The notes below the pieces were generated by a model. The model was given only the letters and a program-made list of their open reading frames with translations, was not told the DNA's origin and searched no databases. DNA of 6,322 nt from Limiplasma sp031556335 (lineage in GTDB: Bacteria; Bacillota; Clostridia; Christensenellales; Aristaeellaceae): positions 1 through 6,322 of the forward strand of contig JAVBTE010000002.1 of assembly GCA_031556335.1 (NCBI GenBank), written 5' to 3'. A program made the translations under genes and the position numbers. Position 1 is the first letter of the stretch. Each line of letters opens with the position of its first letter. This document shows, one piece after another, positions 5,207 to 6,322 of the stretch.

Positions 5207-6322
5207 AAGCTATCCCAAGATACAGGCTCATCAATTTTTCTTCCGTTAAGTCATCCGGGGTTGTGGTGTGCACCAGCCTTCCTTCCCGCAAGATGCATAT
5301 GCGGTCGCTGATGGAAAGGATCTCGGGCATATCGGAGGATACCATGATGATGGCTTTGCCAGCTTTGGCCATGTTCACCATCAGTTTATAGATCTCTTCT
5401 CTCGCGCCGATGTCAACGCCTTTGGTGGGTTCGTCGAAAATAATGATATCGCAGGAGCTTAGCATCCAGCGGGCCACGATGCTCTTTTGCTGGTTCCCGC
5501 CGGAAAGCCGTTCAATTTCCTGGTCCACGCTTTGCAGTTTCAGGTTCAGCCGCTTCACCATTTGCTCCGTGGCGTTTTTGTCGGCCTTGGTGCTGATCCA
5601 CGTTTTGGACTCGTTGCGCACCACGCAGACGTTTTCCAGCACGCTGCGGCTTAAAAACATGCCGTCGCCTTTGCGGTCCTCCCCCAGCATGCAAATGCCG
5701 CAGGAAATGGCGTTCCGGGGCGAATTGATGGTCACTTCCGCGCCCCGCAAAAAGACGCGGCCGCTTTGCTTCTTATCCACGCCGTAGAGCAAGCGCATCA
5801 ATTCTGTGCGACCGGAACCCACCAGCCCGCCAATGCCCAGAATTTCTCCCTTGCGAAGGCTGAAACTGACGCCGTTCACCATGGGCAGGTTCACCATGTT
5901 TTCCACCCGTAGAATCTCTTCCCCAAGCTCGAAACGCTCGCGCTCGTAAAAAAGAGAGCTTTCGCGGCCCACCATGGCGGCCACGATCTCTTCCCGCGTT
6001 ACCCGGGAGGCTTCGTAGCAGCCCACCAGGTTGCCGTCCTTGATCACGGAAATGGTATCCGCCAGTTCAAATATTTCTTCAAGGTAATGGGAGATATAAA
6101 TGATGCCCATTCCTTTTTTCGCCAGTGATTTCACCGTGTGCATCAGCGTTTGGGACTCGCTCTCGCCCAGCGACGCGGTGGGTTCGTCCATGATGATGAT
6201 CTTTGCTTTTCGCTGGAGAGCCTTGGCAATCAGAAGCATTTGCTTTTGGGCGGGCGTGATGTCCTCCACCATGTCCCTGGGAGAAACATCCAGATTCAGC
6301 TCATCCATCAGCTTTTGGGCCG
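5205..6322 (-). CDS. Sugar ABC transporter ATP-binding protein, RbsA type, 5' end outside the window
   Basis: The gene is cut by the right edge. The frame is open to base 6322, and the four codons before the first visible Met (at 6308) read A-Q-K-L, so that Met is internal and not the start. About 371 residues are visible out of roughly 500 usual for the family; the missing part holds Walker A and the Q-loop of the first domain. Numbered from the Met at 6308, there is a degenerate first signature DITPAQKQM (16-24), Walker B IIIMDEPTASL (37-47) and switch His74. The second domain has Walker A-like GLVGSGRTE (161-169) with Arg for Lys, GEDRKGDG (209-216), signature LSGGNQQK (268-275), Walker B IIIFDEPTKGVD (288-299) and Ser in place of the switch His in VSSDMPEI. 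This asymmetric pair of ATP sites is standard for sugar transporters of this type. It should energise the permease downstream. The binding-protein gene probably lies to the right. Confidence 0.93.
   Translation of the reverse strand, partial: AQKLMDELNLDVSPRDMVEDITPAQKQMLLIAKALQRKAKIIIMDEPTASLGESESQTLMHTVKSLAKKGMGIIYISHYLEEIFELADTISVIKDGNLVGCYEASRVTREEIVAAMVGRESSLFYERERFELGEEILRVENMVNLPMVNGVSFSLRKGEILGIGGLVGSGRTELMRLLYGVDKKQSGRVFLRGAEVTINSPRNAISCGICMLGEDRKGDGMFLSRSVLENVCVVRNESKTWISTKADKNATEQMVKRLNLKLQSVDQEIERLSGGNQQKSIVARWMLSSCDIIIFDEPTKGVDIGAREEIYKLMVNMAKAGKAIIMVSSDMPEILSISDRICILREGRLVHTTTPDDLTEEKLMSLYLGIA

Noticed and set aside
5205..6308. Second ATPase as a complete 367-residue protein starting at 6308
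   Set aside because: The frame stays open to the window edge and the visible N-terminus aligns to the middle of the first nucleotide-binding domain, so the gene is cut by the window and not truncated in nature.

Overview
The window is an accessory-metabolism region of a bacterial genome that looks like a Gram-positive member of the Clostridia. The evidence is fairly GC-rich coding sequence, strong purine-rich Shine-Dalgarno (SD) sites of the GGAGG type, a TTG start, tight gene packing and U-tract terminators. The exact lineage (an Oscillospiraceae-like or Christensenellales-like gut bacterium would fit) is inferred and cannot be fixed from 6.3 kb.

Layout: two operons converge on a 221-bp intergenic region at about 3050-3270. 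The plus-strand operon holds a two-domain sugar ABC transporter ATPase of the RbsA/MglA type (116-1621), an RbsC-type sugar permease (1634-2608), and a small unrecognised three-helix membrane protein (2657-3049). The minus-strand operon, read from the right edge leftwards, holds a second RbsA-type ATPase whose 5' end lies outside the window (5205-6322), a second RbsC-type permease (4231-5193), and a TIM-barrel sugar phosphate isomerase/epimerase (3271-4218). Neither substrate-binding protein is inside the window. Each would be expected just upstream of its ATPase, beyond the left and right edges.

Each ATPase should pair with its own permease and an extracellular lipoprotein-type binding protein to import a monosaccharide or a related polyol. 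The epimerase, tied to the second transporter by a start site that overlaps the permease stop, probably acts on the imported sugar or its early catabolic product. The substrates cannot be named from sequence.

The non-coding parts are rich in hairpins. A perfect 12-bp hairpin precedes the first ATPase. The convergent junction carries four strong hairpins in about 165 bp: two palindromes without terminator polarity, one probable minus-strand terminator, and one clear plus-strand terminator with seven Ts.

Overall this is a recognisable sugar-uptake locus. I see no mobile element, CRISPR array, RNA gene or defence system. The least explained items are the small membrane protein with its Cys-x4-Cys loop and the pair of intergenic palindromes.
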